Shown here piece after piece: positions 26,434 to 35,992 of a DNA stretch of 64,000 nt (the first letter of the stretch is position 1; each line of letters starts with the position of its first letter). Made by a program: the position numbers and the translations under genes. The DNA is from CAUPWF01 sp036656615 (GTDB taxonomy: Bacteria > Bacillota > Clostridia > Lachnospirales > Lachnospiraceae), in the NCBI GenBank assembly GCA_036656615.1, contig JAVXHY010000006.1:20452-84451 (forward strand), written 5' to 3'. The notes under the pieces were generated by a model, which saw only the letters and a list, made by a program, of their open reading frames with translations, had not been told where the DNA came from and ran no database searches.

Positions 26434-27357
26434 ATGAAATCATCTAATATTGGTGGGCAGGCCGTAATCGAAGGAATTATGATGAAAAATGGAGATGCCT
26501 ATGCAGTTGCAGTTCGTAAGCAAAATGGAGAAATTGTTCTTCAAAGAGAAGATTATAACAGTATAATCAAGTGGAAAAAATTAACAAAGATTCCTTTTAT
26601 TCGTGGAGTTTTTAATTTTATAGATTCAATGGTTCTAGGTATGAAGACTCTTACCTATTCTGCAAGTTTTTTTGAAGAAGAGGAAGAAGTTCTTACGACA
26701 GCAGAACAGAAGGAAAAAAAGGAAAAGCAGGAGAAGTTCATTATGGGAGCTACCGTAGCCTTTTCGATTGTGTTGGCAATTGGTATTTTCATGGTGCTGC
26801 CTTATTTCTTAAGTGGATTATTAAGTAAAACAGTAACTTCACAAGCGGTTAGAGCCATTATAGAGGGTGTTGTGAGACTTCTGATTTTCGTAGGTTATGT
26901 ATTGCTGATTTCACAGATGAAGGATATTAAACGTGTATTTATGTATCATGGAGCAGAACATAAGTGTATTAATTGTATTGAGACTGGCAAGGAATTAACG
27001 GTAGAAAACGTAAGAAATAGTTCAAAGCAACACAAAAGATGCGGAACTAGTTTCTTGTTATTTGTTATGTTAGTGAGTATTATTCTATTCTTTTTTATTC
27101 GAGTAGATTCGCCAGTTCTGCGAGTGGTTATAAGGATTGCTTTGGTACCGGTGATTGCAGGCATTTCATATGAATTAATTAAATGGGCTGGTAATAGTGA
27201 TAATCCAATCGTAGGTGTCTTGAGTAAACCCGGATTATGGTTGCAAAAGTTAACAACAAAAGAGCCGGAAGACGATATGATAGAGGTAGCAATTGAGGCA
27301 GTAGAATCTGTGTTTGATTGGAAACAGTATTTAGAGAATTCACAGCAAGAAGTATGA
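26434..27357 (+). CDS. DUF1385 family membrane protein
   Basis: A 307-residue membrane protein of the DUF1385 (YqhQ-like) family. The N-terminus NIGGQAVIEGIMMKNGDAYAVAVRK and central FMYHGAEHKCINCIETG with a later HKRCGTSFLL are the family signatures; the conserved His and Cys suggest a metal or redox role, not proven. About four hydrophobic segments at residues 105-245. The ATG at 26434 follows AAAGGGAAG; an in-frame ATG at 26419 is less well placed. It is usually found beside prmC-prfA, as here. Confidence 0.92.
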   Translation: MKSSNIGGQAVIEGIMMKNGDAYAVAVRKQNGEIVLQREDYNSIIKWKKLTKIPFIRGVFNFIDSMVLGMKTLTYSASFFEEEEEVLTTAEQKEKKEKQEKFIMGATVAFSIVLAIGIFMVLPYFLSGLLSKTVTSQAVRAIIEGVVRLLIFVGYVLLISQMKDIKRVFMYHGAEHKCINCIETGKELTVENVRNSSKQHKRCGTSFLLFVMLVSIILFFFIRVDSPVLRVVIRIALVPVIAGISYELIKWAGNSDNPIVGVLSKPGLWLQKLTTKEPEDDMIEVAIEAVESVFDWKQYLENSQQEV

Positions 27358-27377
27358 CTGTATAAGGAGATGGATTC

Positions 27378-28244
27378 ATGACATTACAAGAAGCGCTTTC
27401 TCTTGGGACGAAAAGATTGGAACAAGAGCACATAGAAGAAGCAGCCATTGATGCATGGTTTCTCTTAGAGTTTGTAACTGGTATGAAAAGATCTGTATAT
27501 TATTTGGACCCGGACAGGCAATTATTACCGGAGCAGATCAATCAATATAAAACCCACATCGAAACAAGGGCAACACATGTTCCTTTACAACATATTACAG
27601 GGGTACAGGAATTTATGGGCTTGGTGTTTGAAGTAAATGAGAACGTATTAATTCCGCGACAAGATACAGAGCTACTGGTTGAAACTGTGCTTGAGTCTAT
27701 GAAAGAATATGATAAAGCAGATCCATTCGTTTTGGATATGTGTACTGGTTCGGGCTGTGTTATTATTAGCATACTTGCAAATAGGAACGCTTATGGAACT
27801 GGAGTGGATATTTCCAAGGAAGCGTTGGAAGTGGCCAAGCGAAATGCTTCTCACAACCAAGTGAATCTTACCCTAGTGGAAAGTAATTTATTTGAAAAAG
27901 TTACCGGTGGTTTTGATATGATCGTTTCTAATCCACCCTATATTAAAACAAAACAAATAGAAATGCTTCAGGCAGAAGTGAAACTACATGATCCGTTTCT
28001 GGCTTTGGATGGAAAAGAAGATGGATTATTCTTCTATCGACACATTATAGAAGAAAGTATCTTATATCTGCATACAAAAGGTCAGTTGTTTTTTGAAATT
28101 GGACATGATCAGGGTGAGGAAGTGGCTGCGCTTATGGAAGCAGCAGGATTTACAGAAATTAATATAAAAAAAGATTTGGCAGGTCTGGACCGAGTAGTAT
28201 GGGGACGATATAGTCAGAGAACAAGGAGGAATTCAAATGTTTGA
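27378..28244 (+). CDS. prmC: Release factor glutamine methyltransferase
   Basis: Methylates the Gln of the GGQ motif in release factors using SAM. The 288 residues show the N-terminal helical domain, the SAM motif DMCTGSGCVIIS, and the catalytic NPPY (SNPPYIKT) that positions the glutamine amide. GGAGATGG precedes the ATG. It overlaps prfA by 8 bases, so enzyme and substrate are translationally coupled. Confidence 0.96.
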   Translation: MTLQEALSLGTKRLEQEHIEEAAIDAWFLLEFVTGMKRSVYYLDPDRQLLPEQINQYKTHIETRATHVPLQHITGVQEFMGLVFEVNENVLIPRQDTELLVETVLESMKEYDKADPFVLDMCTGSGCVIISILANRNAYGTGVDISKEALEVAKRNASHNQVNLTLVESNLFEKVTGGFDMIVSNPPYIKTKQIEMLQAEVKLHDPFLALDGKEDGLFFYRHIIEESILYLHTKGQLFFEIGHDQGEEVAALMEAAGFTEINIKKDLAGLDRVVWGRYSQRTRRNSNV

Positions 28245-29310
28245 TAAATTAGAGGATCTACTAATTCGATTTGAAGAAATTATGGGAGAGCTGAATGAAC
28301 CTGATGTAGTGAATAATCAGGATCGATTTCGCAAATTAATGAAAGAACAAAATGATTTAACACCAATTGTGGAAGCATATAGAGAATATAAGGAAAGTAA
28401 GCAGACCATTGAAGAAAGTCTTCAAATGCTGGATGAAGAGTCTGATGCTGAAATGAGAGAACTGTTAAAAGAAGAATTAAATGGAGCCAAAGCTAGAGTA
28501 GAGGAATTGGAAATAGAAATGAAGATTCTCTTACTTCCGAAAGACCCCAACGATGATAAGAATGTATTTGTAGAAATTCGTGGTGGTGCAGGTGGTGATG
28601 AGGCGGCTTTGTTTGCAGCAGAAATCTATAGAATGTATGCCCATTATGCAGAAAGCAGACGTTGGAAGGTAGAGATGATCTCGTTTAATGAAAATGGAAT
28701 TGGTGGATTTAAAGAATGTGTGTTTATGATTAGTGGTCAAGGGGCCTATTCTAGATTGAAATACGAGAGCGGTGTTCATAGGGTACAACGTGTGCCAGAA
28801 ACAGAATCAGGAGGAAGAATACACACCTCTACAGTTACAGTTGCTATTATGCCTGAGGCAGAAGAGGTAGATGTAGCTCTTGATATGAACGATTGTAAGT
28901 TCGATGTATTCCGTGCATCCGGTAATGGAGGCCAGTGTGTCAATACAACAGACTCAGCAGTCCGTCTTACACATATGCCAACAGGAATTGTTATTTCCTG
29001 TCAGGATGAAAAATCTCAGTTAAAGAATAAGGATAAGGCATTGAAAGTCCTGCGTGCCAGACTGTATGAGTTAGAGTGTGAGAAAAAACATGATGCAGAG
29101 GCAGAGGCTAGAAAGAGCCAGGTAGGAACCGGAGATCGGTCGGAGAAAATCCGCACCTATAATTTCCCACAGGGTCGTGTAACGGATCATCGAATTAAAT
29201 TGACTTTGCATAAATTAGATAGTATTTTAAATGGAGATTTAGACGAAGTTATAGATAGCCTGATTGCAGCAGACCAGTCTGCAAAACTAAGCAATCTTCA
29301 AGATAATTAG
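28237..29310 (+). CDS. prfA: Peptide chain release factor 1
   Basis: Recognises UAA and UAG and triggers peptidyl-tRNA hydrolysis. The 357 residues have the N-terminal coiled-coil domain, the catalytic GGQ (RASGNGGQCVNTTDSAVR, about residue 233) and the RF1 C-terminal domain. The tripeptide region SQVGTGDRSEKIRTYNFPQ is the usual RF1 anticodon-like neighbourhood. ACAAGGAGGAATTCAA precedes the ATG inside prmC. Confidence 0.98.
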   Translation: MFDKLEDLLIRFEEIMGELNEPDVVNNQDRFRKLMKEQNDLTPIVEAYREYKESKQTIEESLQMLDEESDAEMRELLKEELNGAKARVEELEIEMKILLLPKDPNDDKNVFVEIRGGAGGDEAALFAAEIYRMYAHYAESRRWKVEMISFNENGIGGFKECVFMISGQGAYSRLKYESGVHRVQRVPETESGGRIHTSTVTVAIMPEAEEVDVALDMNDCKFDVFRASGNGGQCVNTTDSAVRLTHMPTGIVISCQDEKSQLKNKDKALKVLRARLYELECEKKHDAEAEARKSQVGTGDRSEKIRTYNFPQGRVTDHRIKLTLHKLDSILNGDLDEVIDSLIAADQSAKLSNLQDN

Positions 29311-29336
29311 AAGACAGGGCGAATTGCCCTGTCTTC
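29310..29336 (+). terminator. Rho-independent terminator after prfA
   Basis: GAAGACAGGGC and GCCCTGTCTTC form a perfect 11-bp stem with a GAATT loop. The left arm begins on the last base of the prfA stop. The T tract is weak. Confidence 0.7.
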
Positions 29337-29357
29337 ATTCATAACAAAGGAAGAAAA

Positions 29358-31091
29358 ATGAAAAATAAACTAAAAAAATTAATCGCATATTATAAACCAT
29401 ATCAATTTTTATTCTTTAGTGATATGTTTTTTGCTATCATTGGAGCGTTAGTTACGCTTGCAATTCCACTGGTGATTCGTTTTATAACAAATGAAGTGAT
29501 TTATTTTGACGCTGCAGATGCTACGAATATGATCATTAAGCTTGGAATCTTTATGTGTGGTCTAGTTGTGATTGGATTTGGCTGTGATTATTATATAGCC
29601 TATTTTGGACATATGATGGGTGTACGCATGGAAGCAAATATGCGGACAGATATTTTTAGACATTACCAAAAACTAACTTTTGCATTCTATGATAATCAAA
29701 AGGTCGGTCACTTGCTTTCTCGCATTACCAGTGATTTATTTGATATCAGTGAATTGCTCCATCATGGTCCAGAGGATCTAGTGATATCTGCAATTAAAAT
29801 CATAGGGTCATTTATAATTTTGTTAAGTATAGATGTGAAACTAACCTTAGTTGCTTTTACATTTGTACCAATTATGATTGTATATGCAGGGGTGCTGAAT
29901 ACCAAAATGAAAGCAGCATTCAAGAAAAATCGAGCAAAAATAGCAGATATCAACAGCCAAATTGAAGATAGTCTATCGGGTATTCGCGTGGTGAAATCTT
30001 TTGCAAATGAAGAAGTAGAGATGGAGAAGTTTTGCACAGGAAATAGCCATTTTGTGAAAGCAAAAAGAAAGAGTTATCTTTATATGGGCGCTTATTATTC
30101 GGGTTTAAATGCAATGTCTTCGCTCATTACCGTAGTGGTACTTCTGACTGGATTTCAATTAATCACCACCAAAGCGGTGAATGTATCAGATCTGATTACG
30201 TTCTTACTCTATATTAACAATTTTATTGAACCGGTTAAAAAATTAGTCAATTTCACAGAACAGTTTCAAAATGGATATTCTGGATTTGAACGCTTCTTAG
30301 AAGTGATGGAAATAGCTCCAGATATTCAGGATGATAAAGATGCGGTATCGGTGAACGAATTAAAAGGAAAGATACAGTTTCAAGATGTATCCTTTCATTA
30401 TGAAGATCACAAAGACAAGGTATTAAATCATATTGATTTAAATGTGGAAGCAGGAGAATATATGGCTCTTGTAGGACCTTCCGGAGTGGGGAAGACTACA
30501 TTGTGCAGCTTGATACCCCGTTTCTACGAAGTATCGGATGGAGCTATTACAATTGATGGAATCGATATTCGGCATATGAAATTAGAAGATTTAAGAAATA
30601 ATATTGGTATTGTACAACAGGATGTTTATTTATTTACCGGAACAGTGATGGATAATATACGTTATGGCAATCCAAATGCCAGTGATGAGGAAGTTGTGAG
30701 AGCAGCTCGCAATGCGAATGCCCATGACTTTATTATGAATTTTCCAGAGGGATATGATACAGATATTGGGCAGCGTGGTGTGAAACTATCAGGAGGACAA
30801 AAACAGCGGCTCTCCATTGCAAGAGTATTTTTGAAAAATCCGCCAATTTTAATCTTTGATGAGGCAACCTCGGCATTGGATAATGAAAGTGAACAAATCG
30901 TGCAGCAATCATTGGAAGCTTTGGCTAAGAATAGAACCACCTTTGTGATTGCTCATCGGCTGTCAACGATTCGTGGCGCAGGAAGAATCTTAGTTTTAAC
31001 AGAACAGGGAATTGTAGAAGAGGGAACCCATGAAGAACTGATAAATAGGAAGGGAGTATATGAGTCTTTATATCATATGCATTTCAAATAA
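29358..31091 (+). CDS. ABC exporter, fused membrane and ATPase domains
   Basis: A 577-residue half-transporter: six-helix membrane domain (residues about 15-310) fused to a nucleotide-binding domain with Walker A GPSGVGKTT, signature LSGGQKQR, Walker B ILIFDEATSALD and switch His in IAHRLSTI. It resembles MsbA/LmrA-type multidrug or lipid exporters and would work as a homodimer, as no partner gene is adjacent. GGAAGAAAA precedes the ATG. Substrate unknown. Confidence 0.94.
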   Translation: MKNKLKKLIAYYKPYQFLFFSDMFFAIIGALVTLAIPLVIRFITNEVIYFDAADATNMIIKLGIFMCGLVVIGFGCDYYIAYFGHMMGVRMEANMRTDIFRHYQKLTFAFYDNQKVGHLLSRITSDLFDISELLHHGPEDLVISAIKIIGSFIILLSIDVKLTLVAFTFVPIMIVYAGVLNTKMKAAFKKNRAKIADINSQIEDSLSGIRVVKSFANEEVEMEKFCTGNSHFVKAKRKSYLYMGAYYSGLNAMSSLITVVVLLTGFQLITTKAVNVSDLITFLLYINNFIEPVKKLVNFTEQFQNGYSGFERFLEVMEIAPDIQDDKDAVSVNELKGKIQFQDVSFHYEDHKDKVLNHIDLNVEAGEYMALVGPSGVGKTTLCSLIPRFYEVSDGAITIDGIDIRHMKLEDLRNNIGIVQQDVYLFTGTVMDNIRYGNPNASDEEVVRAARNANAHDFIMNFPEGYDTDIGQRGVKLSGGQKQRLSIARVFLKNPPILIFDEATSALDNESEQIVQQSLEALAKNRTTFVIAHRLSTIRGAGRILVLTEQGIVEEGTHEELINRKGVYESLYHMHFK

Positions 31092-31188
31092 AAGATTCCA
31101 AAATAAAAAAAATATGATATACTAGAGCATATTTGCAATATTTTGAAGAAAGCATATAGTAATTTAGAATAAAGAAGAAGGTATTTGT

Positions 31189-32094
31189 ATGAAAGAAGTA
31201 GAATTTAAGAGACCAATGTTAGAAGATCAGGAGCTTTTAGAGACATATTTTAAGAAGTTCCCATCCAGAAGCTGTGAGCGGACATTTGTAAATGTATTCT
31301 TATGGGCTAGAGCCTATGGGGTAGAATATGCTATGATAGAGAATACCATTGTATTTCGTTCCCAAAGTGAAGTGGGCTGTTCCTTTTCCTATCCAGTTGG
31401 GGAGCCAAAAGATGTGCAGAGAACCATAGAATCCTTGCAGGAACATTGTGAATCCAAAGGGGGAGCATTCCGGATGTATAATGTGACCGAGGAGAATTTC
31501 CGTCAGCTAGAATCCTGGTATCCGGATATTTATCAGGTTAACTATAGCAGAGATTTAGCAGACTATGTTTATGAAACAGAGAAACTTTCTACACTTGCGG
31601 GAAAGAAGTTACATGGGAAAAGAAATCATATTAATAAATTTTTATCTACCTATAAGAACTGGACTTATGAAGCTCTTTCTAGTGAAAATATAGAAGATTG
31701 TTTCCAAATGGCACTCAAATGGCGAAATGAAAATGGATGTGATGATGATTCGGAAAAAAATTCGGAAATGTGTGTAACCTTAAATTCGCTCCGATTATTT
31801 AAAGAACTTCATCTAATAGGTGGGGTGCTTAAGATAGAAGGAAAGGTAGTAGCGTTTACCATAGGTGAACCAATCAGTGATGAGATCTTTGTTGTGCATA
31901 TTGAAAAGGCATTGTCAGAGATTGACGGGGCATATCCTATGATAAATCAGCAGTTTGTTTTACATGAATGTCAAAACTATGAATATATTAACAGGGAAGA
32001 GGATGTTGGATCTGAAGGAATTAGAAAAGCAAAATTATCATATCGACCCGCTTTTTTAGTAGAAAAAGGTATTGTAACAAAAAGAACACTGTAA
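31189..32094 (+). CDS. DUF2156 (phosphatidylglycerol lysyltransferase-like) protein
   Basis: A 301-residue soluble protein of the DUF2156 family, which has a tandem GNAT acyltransferase fold related to the C-terminal domain of MprF. The N-terminus FKRPMLEDQELLETYFKKFPSRSCERTFVNVFLWARAYG and the GKKLHGKRNHINKF block are typical. Unlike MprF it lacks membrane helices, so aminoacyl or acyl transfer to a soluble substrate is possible. It is followed by two aminotransferase genes. Function not established. Confidence 0.87.
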   Translation: MKEVEFKRPMLEDQELLETYFKKFPSRSCERTFVNVFLWARAYGVEYAMIENTIVFRSQSEVGCSFSYPVGEPKDVQRTIESLQEHCESKGGAFRMYNVTEENFRQLESWYPDIYQVNYSRDLADYVYETEKLSTLAGKKLHGKRNHINKFLSTYKNWTYEALSSENIEDCFQMALKWRNENGCDDDSEKNSEMCVTLNSLRLFKELHLIGGVLKIEGKVVAFTIGEPISDEIFVVHIEKALSEIDGAYPMINQQFVLHECQNYEYINREEDVGSEGIRKAKLSYRPAFLVEKGIVTKRTL

Positions 32095-32123
32095 CTAAGA
32101 AAAAGGATGTAAGGAGAAAGAAA

Positions 32124-33305
32124 ATGATTGCAAAAACTATGATAGAACAAGTGAAAAACAGTTCAGTAATTCGTGCCATGTTTGAAGAAGGGAAAAGACG
32201 CGCTGCCATATATGGACCAGAGAATGTATATGATTTTAGTCTTGGCAATCCCAATGTACCAGCACCGGCATCGGTGAATGAAGCAATTGAAGCAATTGTG
32301 AAAGAAGAAAATTCAGTAGTGTTACATGGTTATATGGAAAATGCAGGTTATCTTTCTGTTAGAAATACAATTGCAAAATCTCTGAATGGAAAATTTGGAA
32401 CCCAATTTGCAGGGAAGAATATTTTAATGACAGTAGGAGCAGCAGGCGGTTTGAATGTTATTTTGAAGACTCTTTTAAATCCAGGGGAAGAGGTAGTAGT
32501 ATTTGCACCCTATTTTGGGGAGTATAAAGGTTATACAGCTAATTTTGGAGGAGTTTTAGTAGAGGTTTCACCTAATACAGTTGATTTTCAGCCAAACTTA
32601 GAAGAATTTCGACAGAAGCTGACCAAACAAACCAAGGCTGTAATTGTAAATACACCGAATAATCCAACAGGAGTGGTATATTCCAAAGAAACAATTCAGA
32701 AACTAGCCACCATCTTGGAAGAAAAGCAAAAGGAATTTGGAACAGATATATATTTGGTATCAGATGAGCCTTATCGTGAATTGGTATATGGAGGGGTTGA
32801 AGTTCCATATCTTACCAAATACTATGCCAATACAATTGTAGGATATTCTTATAGCAAATCTTTATCTCTCCCGGGAGAACGAATTGGCTATTTGGTTATA
32901 CCAGATGAGGTAGCAGACAGCGAAATGGTAATCAATGCAGCAACAGTGGCTAACCGTGTGCTTGGATTTGTCAATGCCCCATCCTTGCTTCAAAAAGTAG
33001 TCGAAAGATGTATTGACGAAGAAGTGGATGTCTCTTATTACAATAGAAATAGGGAAACCTTGTATCAAGGGCTTATGGATTGTGGTTTTGAATGTATCAA
33101 ACCAGAGGGTGCATTTTATTTATTTGTAAAAACTCCAATTCAGGATGAAAAAGCCTTTTGTGAGGCGGCGAAGAAGTATAATCTATTGCTGGTGCCTGGA
33201 AGCGCATTTGGATGTCCTGGGTATGTGCGCATTGCATACTGTGTAGCCTATGAAACCATTGTAAATGCTTTGCCTAAGTTCAAGGAGCTGTCAGCTGAGT
33301 ATTAA
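32124..33305 (+). CDS. Class I/II PLP-dependent aminotransferase
   Basis: A 393-residue fold type I aminotransferase. The substrate-binding NTPNNPTG motif, SDEPYRELVYGG and the PLP lysine in YSYSKSLSLPGERIGYL are intact. The opening segment, MIEQVKNSSVIRAMFEEGKR, with the FSLGNPN motif is that of the aspartate/tyrosine/aromatic aminotransferase branch of anaerobes. It lies 19 bases before the HisC-like gene. Specificity (aspartate, aromatic or alanine) cannot be fixed from sequence. Confidence 0.93.
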   Translation: MIAKTMIEQVKNSSVIRAMFEEGKRRAAIYGPENVYDFSLGNPNVPAPASVNEAIEAIVKEENSVVLHGYMENAGYLSVRNTIAKSLNGKFGTQFAGKNILMTVGAAGGLNVILKTLLNPGEEVVVFAPYFGEYKGYTANFGGVLVEVSPNTVDFQPNLEEFRQKLTKQTKAVIVNTPNNPTGVVYSKETIQKLATILEEKQKEFGTDIYLVSDEPYRELVYGGVEVPYLTKYYANTIVGYSYSKSLSLPGERIGYLVIPDEVADSEMVINAATVANRVLGFVNAPSLLQKVVERCIDEEVDVSYYNRNRETLYQGLMDCGFECIKPEGAFYLFVKTPIQDEKAFCEAAKKYNLLLVPGSAFGCPGYVRIAYCVAYETIVNALPKFKELSAEY

Positions 33306-33324
33306 AGCAATATAGGAGAATGAT

Positions 33325-34389
33325 ATGAAAATATTTGAACAAAATATTCGGAAGGTTATACCTTATGTACCTGGTGAACAACCCAAAGGAACCATAGTAA
33401 AATTAAATACAAATGAAAATCCATATCCACCGGCAGAGGGTGTACAGCGTGCAATTGATGGATTGCGCAAAGAAGATCTGCGCCGTTATCCAGATCCCAC
33501 TTCTGATTGTTTGGTTCAGGCACTGGCAGAATATTACCAGCTGCTTCCGGAACAAGTATTCGTAGGGGTAGGTTCGGATGATGTATTAGCTATGTGTTTT
33601 CTTACATTTTTTAATTCCAAAGAACCGATTTTGTTCCCGGATATAACCTATTCTTTTTATAAAGTGTGGGCGCAGCTTTACCAAATACCTTATGAATGCC
33701 CAAAACTGAATTCACAGTTTTGTATAAAAAAAGAAGATTATTATAGACCAAATGGTGGAGTTATATTTCCAAATCCAAACGCCCCCACATCTGTATATGA
33801 AGAATTGGAGTTTATTGAAGACATCATTAGGCATAATATGGATGTGATTGTAATTATAGATGAAGCATATATTGATTTTGCAGGAAAGTCTGCATTGGAA
33901 TTAATTTCAAAATATGAGAATCTCTTGGTGGTGCAGACATTTTCAAAAGCACGCTCTCTTGCAGGGATGCGTATTGGATATGCCATGGGTCATCCAAAGC
34001 TTATTCAATATTTAAATGACGTGAAATATTCTTTTAATTCTTACACCATGAGTCAGGCGGCATTGACCTATGGAGTGGAAGCGGTAAAAGATCGGGAATA
34101 TTTTGAAGCAATGATTAAGAAAATCGTACATACTAGAGATTGGACAGCGAAAAATCTGCAGGCACTTGGATTTGATTTTCCAGATCCAAAAGGGAATTTT
34201 ATCTTTGCAACTCATCCTCAATTTGAAGGTAAAGAATTATTCCTTGCTTTAAAGTCGGCTGGAATATATGTTCGATATTGGGATGCAGAACGAATCAATC
34301 AGTATTTAAGAATTACAATTGGAACTCAAAGTGAAATGGAGTTACTTATCACTTTTTTAAAAAATTATAAATTAACAAAGGGAGAATAG
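33325..34389 (+). CDS. hisC: Histidinol-phosphate aminotransferase (HisC-like)
   Basis: A 354-residue fold type I aminotransferase with KLNTNENPYPP near residue 27, FPNPNAPTS, IDEAYIDFAG, and the PLP lysine in TFSKARSLAGMRIGY; these are HisC signatures. It acts between imidazole acetol-phosphate and histidinol-phosphate, but relatives also use aromatic amino acids. No other his gene is nearby; instead it follows another aminotransferase, so an aromatic role is possible. Confidence 0.85.
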   Translation: MKIFEQNIRKVIPYVPGEQPKGTIVKLNTNENPYPPAEGVQRAIDGLRKEDLRRYPDPTSDCLVQALAEYYQLLPEQVFVGVGSDDVLAMCFLTFFNSKEPILFPDITYSFYKVWAQLYQIPYECPKLNSQFCIKKEDYYRPNGGVIFPNPNAPTSVYEELEFIEDIIRHNMDVIVIIDEAYIDFAGKSALELISKYENLLVVQTFSKARSLAGMRIGYAMGHPKLIQYLNDVKYSFNSYTMSQAALTYGVEAVKDREYFEAMIKKIVHTRDWTAKNLQALGFDFPDPKGNFIFATHPQFEGKELFLALKSAGIYVRYWDAERINQYLRITIGTQSEMELLITFLKNYKLTKGE

Positions 34390-34395
34390 ACGAGA

Positions 34396-34902
34396 ATGAT
34401 GGAGACATTAGTTCAATGGTTCGTAGATAACTTGGGAGGAGCCGCAGGGAAAGAATTAACTATTTTCATTATTTCAATGGTGCCAATTTTAGAATTAAGA
34501 GGTGGTCTTTTGGCTGCATCACCAGCACTTTTGGATGTGGAAATGTGGCGGGCAATCCCCATATGTGTGATTGGCAATATTATCCCAGTTCCATTTATTT
34601 TGCTATTAATTACACCGATTTTCAATTGGATGAAAACAACAAAATTATTTAAGCCTATGGTATTAAAATTAGAAGCAAAGGCAATGGGTAAAAGTGAACA
34701 AATTGAAAAGTATGAATTTTGGGGTTTAGCCCTTTTTGTTGGAATTCCGCTTCCAGGTACTGGAGCATGGACGGGTGCTTTGATTGCATCTTTACTAGGT
34801 GTGAAATTCAAAAAGGCTTTTCCAGCTATTATCATTGGAATTATTGGTGCAACAGTTATTATGACACTTTTATCTTATGGTGTACTTGGAAACCTAGTAT
34901 AA
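34396..34902 (+). CDS. Small multidrug export family protein
   Basis: A 168-residue membrane protein with about five hydrophobic segments, matching the small multidrug export protein family (PF06695 type) by its ELRGGLLAAS near residue 31 and GIPLPGTGAWTGALIASLLG motifs. These conserved stretches are similar to DedA proteins. It follows hisC by 6 bases. Export function is inferred from the family name only. Confidence 0.85.
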   Translation: MMETLVQWFVDNLGGAAGKELTIFIISMVPILELRGGLLAASPALLDVEMWRAIPICVIGNIIPVPFILLLITPIFNWMKTTKLFKPMVLKLEAKAMGKSEQIEKYEFWGLALFVGIPLPGTGAWTGALIASLLGVKFKKAFPAIIIGIIGATVIMTLLSYGVLGNLV

Positions 34903-34932
34903 GTGAAAGATAAATGAAAAGACAAGACAAGA

Positions 34933-34974
34933 AAAAAGTAGAATCCTACGTGAATTCACAGGTTTCTACTTTTT
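34933..34974. terminator. Bidirectional terminator between export protein and XRE regulator
   Basis: AAAAAGTAGAATCCT pairs with AGGTTTCTACTTTTT, one mismatch, around a 12-base loop. It reads into a T-rich tract on the plus strand, and its right arm includes the stop codon of the XRE gene (34966-34968). Confidence 0.8.
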
Positions 34975-35319
34975 CTTTTTATATCGATCTCTTAATTGTA
35001 ATAATTCAATGTATGATATAATATCTTTTTTTGATTCAGGTGACAGAAGGCAGATCGCTTTAAAAATTCGTTCGTTATATGCGGCGGAATTTTGATTGGG
35101 AGAGCAACTTAGGTAATAGTTTTCTTCGCCAAAAATCAGGTAATCAATGGAAACATCAAAATATTGAGAAATTCGCTGAAGTCTTTCAAAATCAGGTTGT
35201 CGGTTGCGTGTCTCATATCCGGCAATAGTAGGGCGTGATACCTTCAGCTCCTTCGCTAATGCTGCCTGTGTGAGTTTCTTTTCTTCACGTAAATTTTTTA
35301 ATGTAGTGGCAAAGTTCAT
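34966..35319 (-). CDS. XRE family transcriptional regulator
   Basis: A 117-residue DNA-binding protein with an N-terminal helix-turn-helix of the Cro/CI type (LRE EKKLTQAALAKELKVSRPTIAGYE, about residues 9-36) and a C-terminal segment of unknown function. It is divergent from a small membrane-anchored protein with a consensus promoter between. Autoregulation and control of the neighbour are plausible. Its target is not otherwise visible. Confidence 0.9.
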   Translation of the reverse strand: MNFATTLKNLREEKKLTQAALAKELKVSRPTIAGYETRNRQPDFERLQRISQYFDVSIDYLIFGEENYYLSCSPNQNSAAYNERIFKAICLLSPESKKDIISYIELLQLRDRYKKKK

Positions 35320-35448
35320 ATTGACCCTAACCCTCCTGTTTCTTGATTAGGTTACATTTTATCAGTTTTAGAAATAATAGAAGTATAAAGTGAGGAATAT
35401 CAACAAATAGTTGCAAAATGTTTCGCAACACAACATGCATAGAAGACG

Positions 35449-35477
35449 TTGACATGAGATAGGAAAGTTCGTATAAT
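35449..35477 (+). promoter_or_regulatory. Consensus promoter for the small membrane-anchored protein
   Basis: TTGACA (35449-35454) and TATAAT (35472-35477), exact consensus with 17-base spacer. A GTTGC/GCAAC inverted repeat at 35410-35429 lies just upstream and could be an operator. Confidence 0.85.
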
Positions 35478-35511
35478 CTAATTATAGAAGTCAAAGAGAG
35501 GAAGTATTTTA

Positions 35512-35973
35512 ATGTTAATAGCGAAGAACAATGAGGAATTGAGAAGTAAATTGTGGCGTATTGTTACAACTGTGACAAGTGCATTAATTATAATTATTAC
35601 CATATTTGTTTTAACCAAGTTATTTACGGATAACCCATTAGATGGAACCTGGATTCAGAAAGATGACAATTTGCAGATTTCAATTAAGGGAAATGGGGTT
35701 ATGTATGTAGAATGGAACAAACTATATGAAGAAGATAATGTTAAGATAGAGATGGAATATGTATTAGATAAAGAAGCTAAGACCATAGCATTTAAAATGA
35801 ACCCAGAGAAAATAAAAGAAACAGTACAAAATTCTAAGGGACAGTTGACAGAGGAAGGCTTGAGAGCTGATGTTGGTGTTTTGGAGACCACGTATGATTA
35901 TAGCGTAGACAAAAAGACTTTAACCTTAACAGAACGAGAATATGGAGAGCAATTGTCATTTGAAAAAAAGTAA
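35512..35973 (+). CDS. Hypothetical membrane-anchored protein
   Basis: A 153-residue protein with one N-terminal transmembrane segment (about residues 18-39) and a ~110-residue extracytoplasmic domain beginning DNPLDGTWIQKDDNLQISI. The DGTW plus alternating beta-strand pattern resembles lipocalin-like DUF5640-type domains seen in Clostridia, but the match is only by eye. AGAGAGGAAG precedes the ATG. It has an exact-consensus promoter. Its stop overlaps the upstream extension of the ispG frame. Confidence 0.75.
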   Translation: MLIAKNNEELRSKLWRIVTTVTSALIIIITIFVLTKLFTDNPLDGTWIQKDDNLQISIKGNGVMYVEWNKLYEEDNVKIEMEYVLDKEAKTIAFKMNPEKIKETVQNSKGQLTEEGLRADVGVLETTYDYSVDKKTLTLTEREYGEQLSFEKK

Positions 35974-35992
35974 TGGCATAAAAGGTGAGAAT

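Noticed and set aside
34413..34835. 140-residue antisense frame in the small exporter gene
   Set aside because: Shadow of a conserved membrane protein frame; no start signals.
35942..35992. Longer N-terminus for ispG
   Set aside because: Overlaps the preceding gene; the ATG at 35993 has the ribosome site and matches family length.
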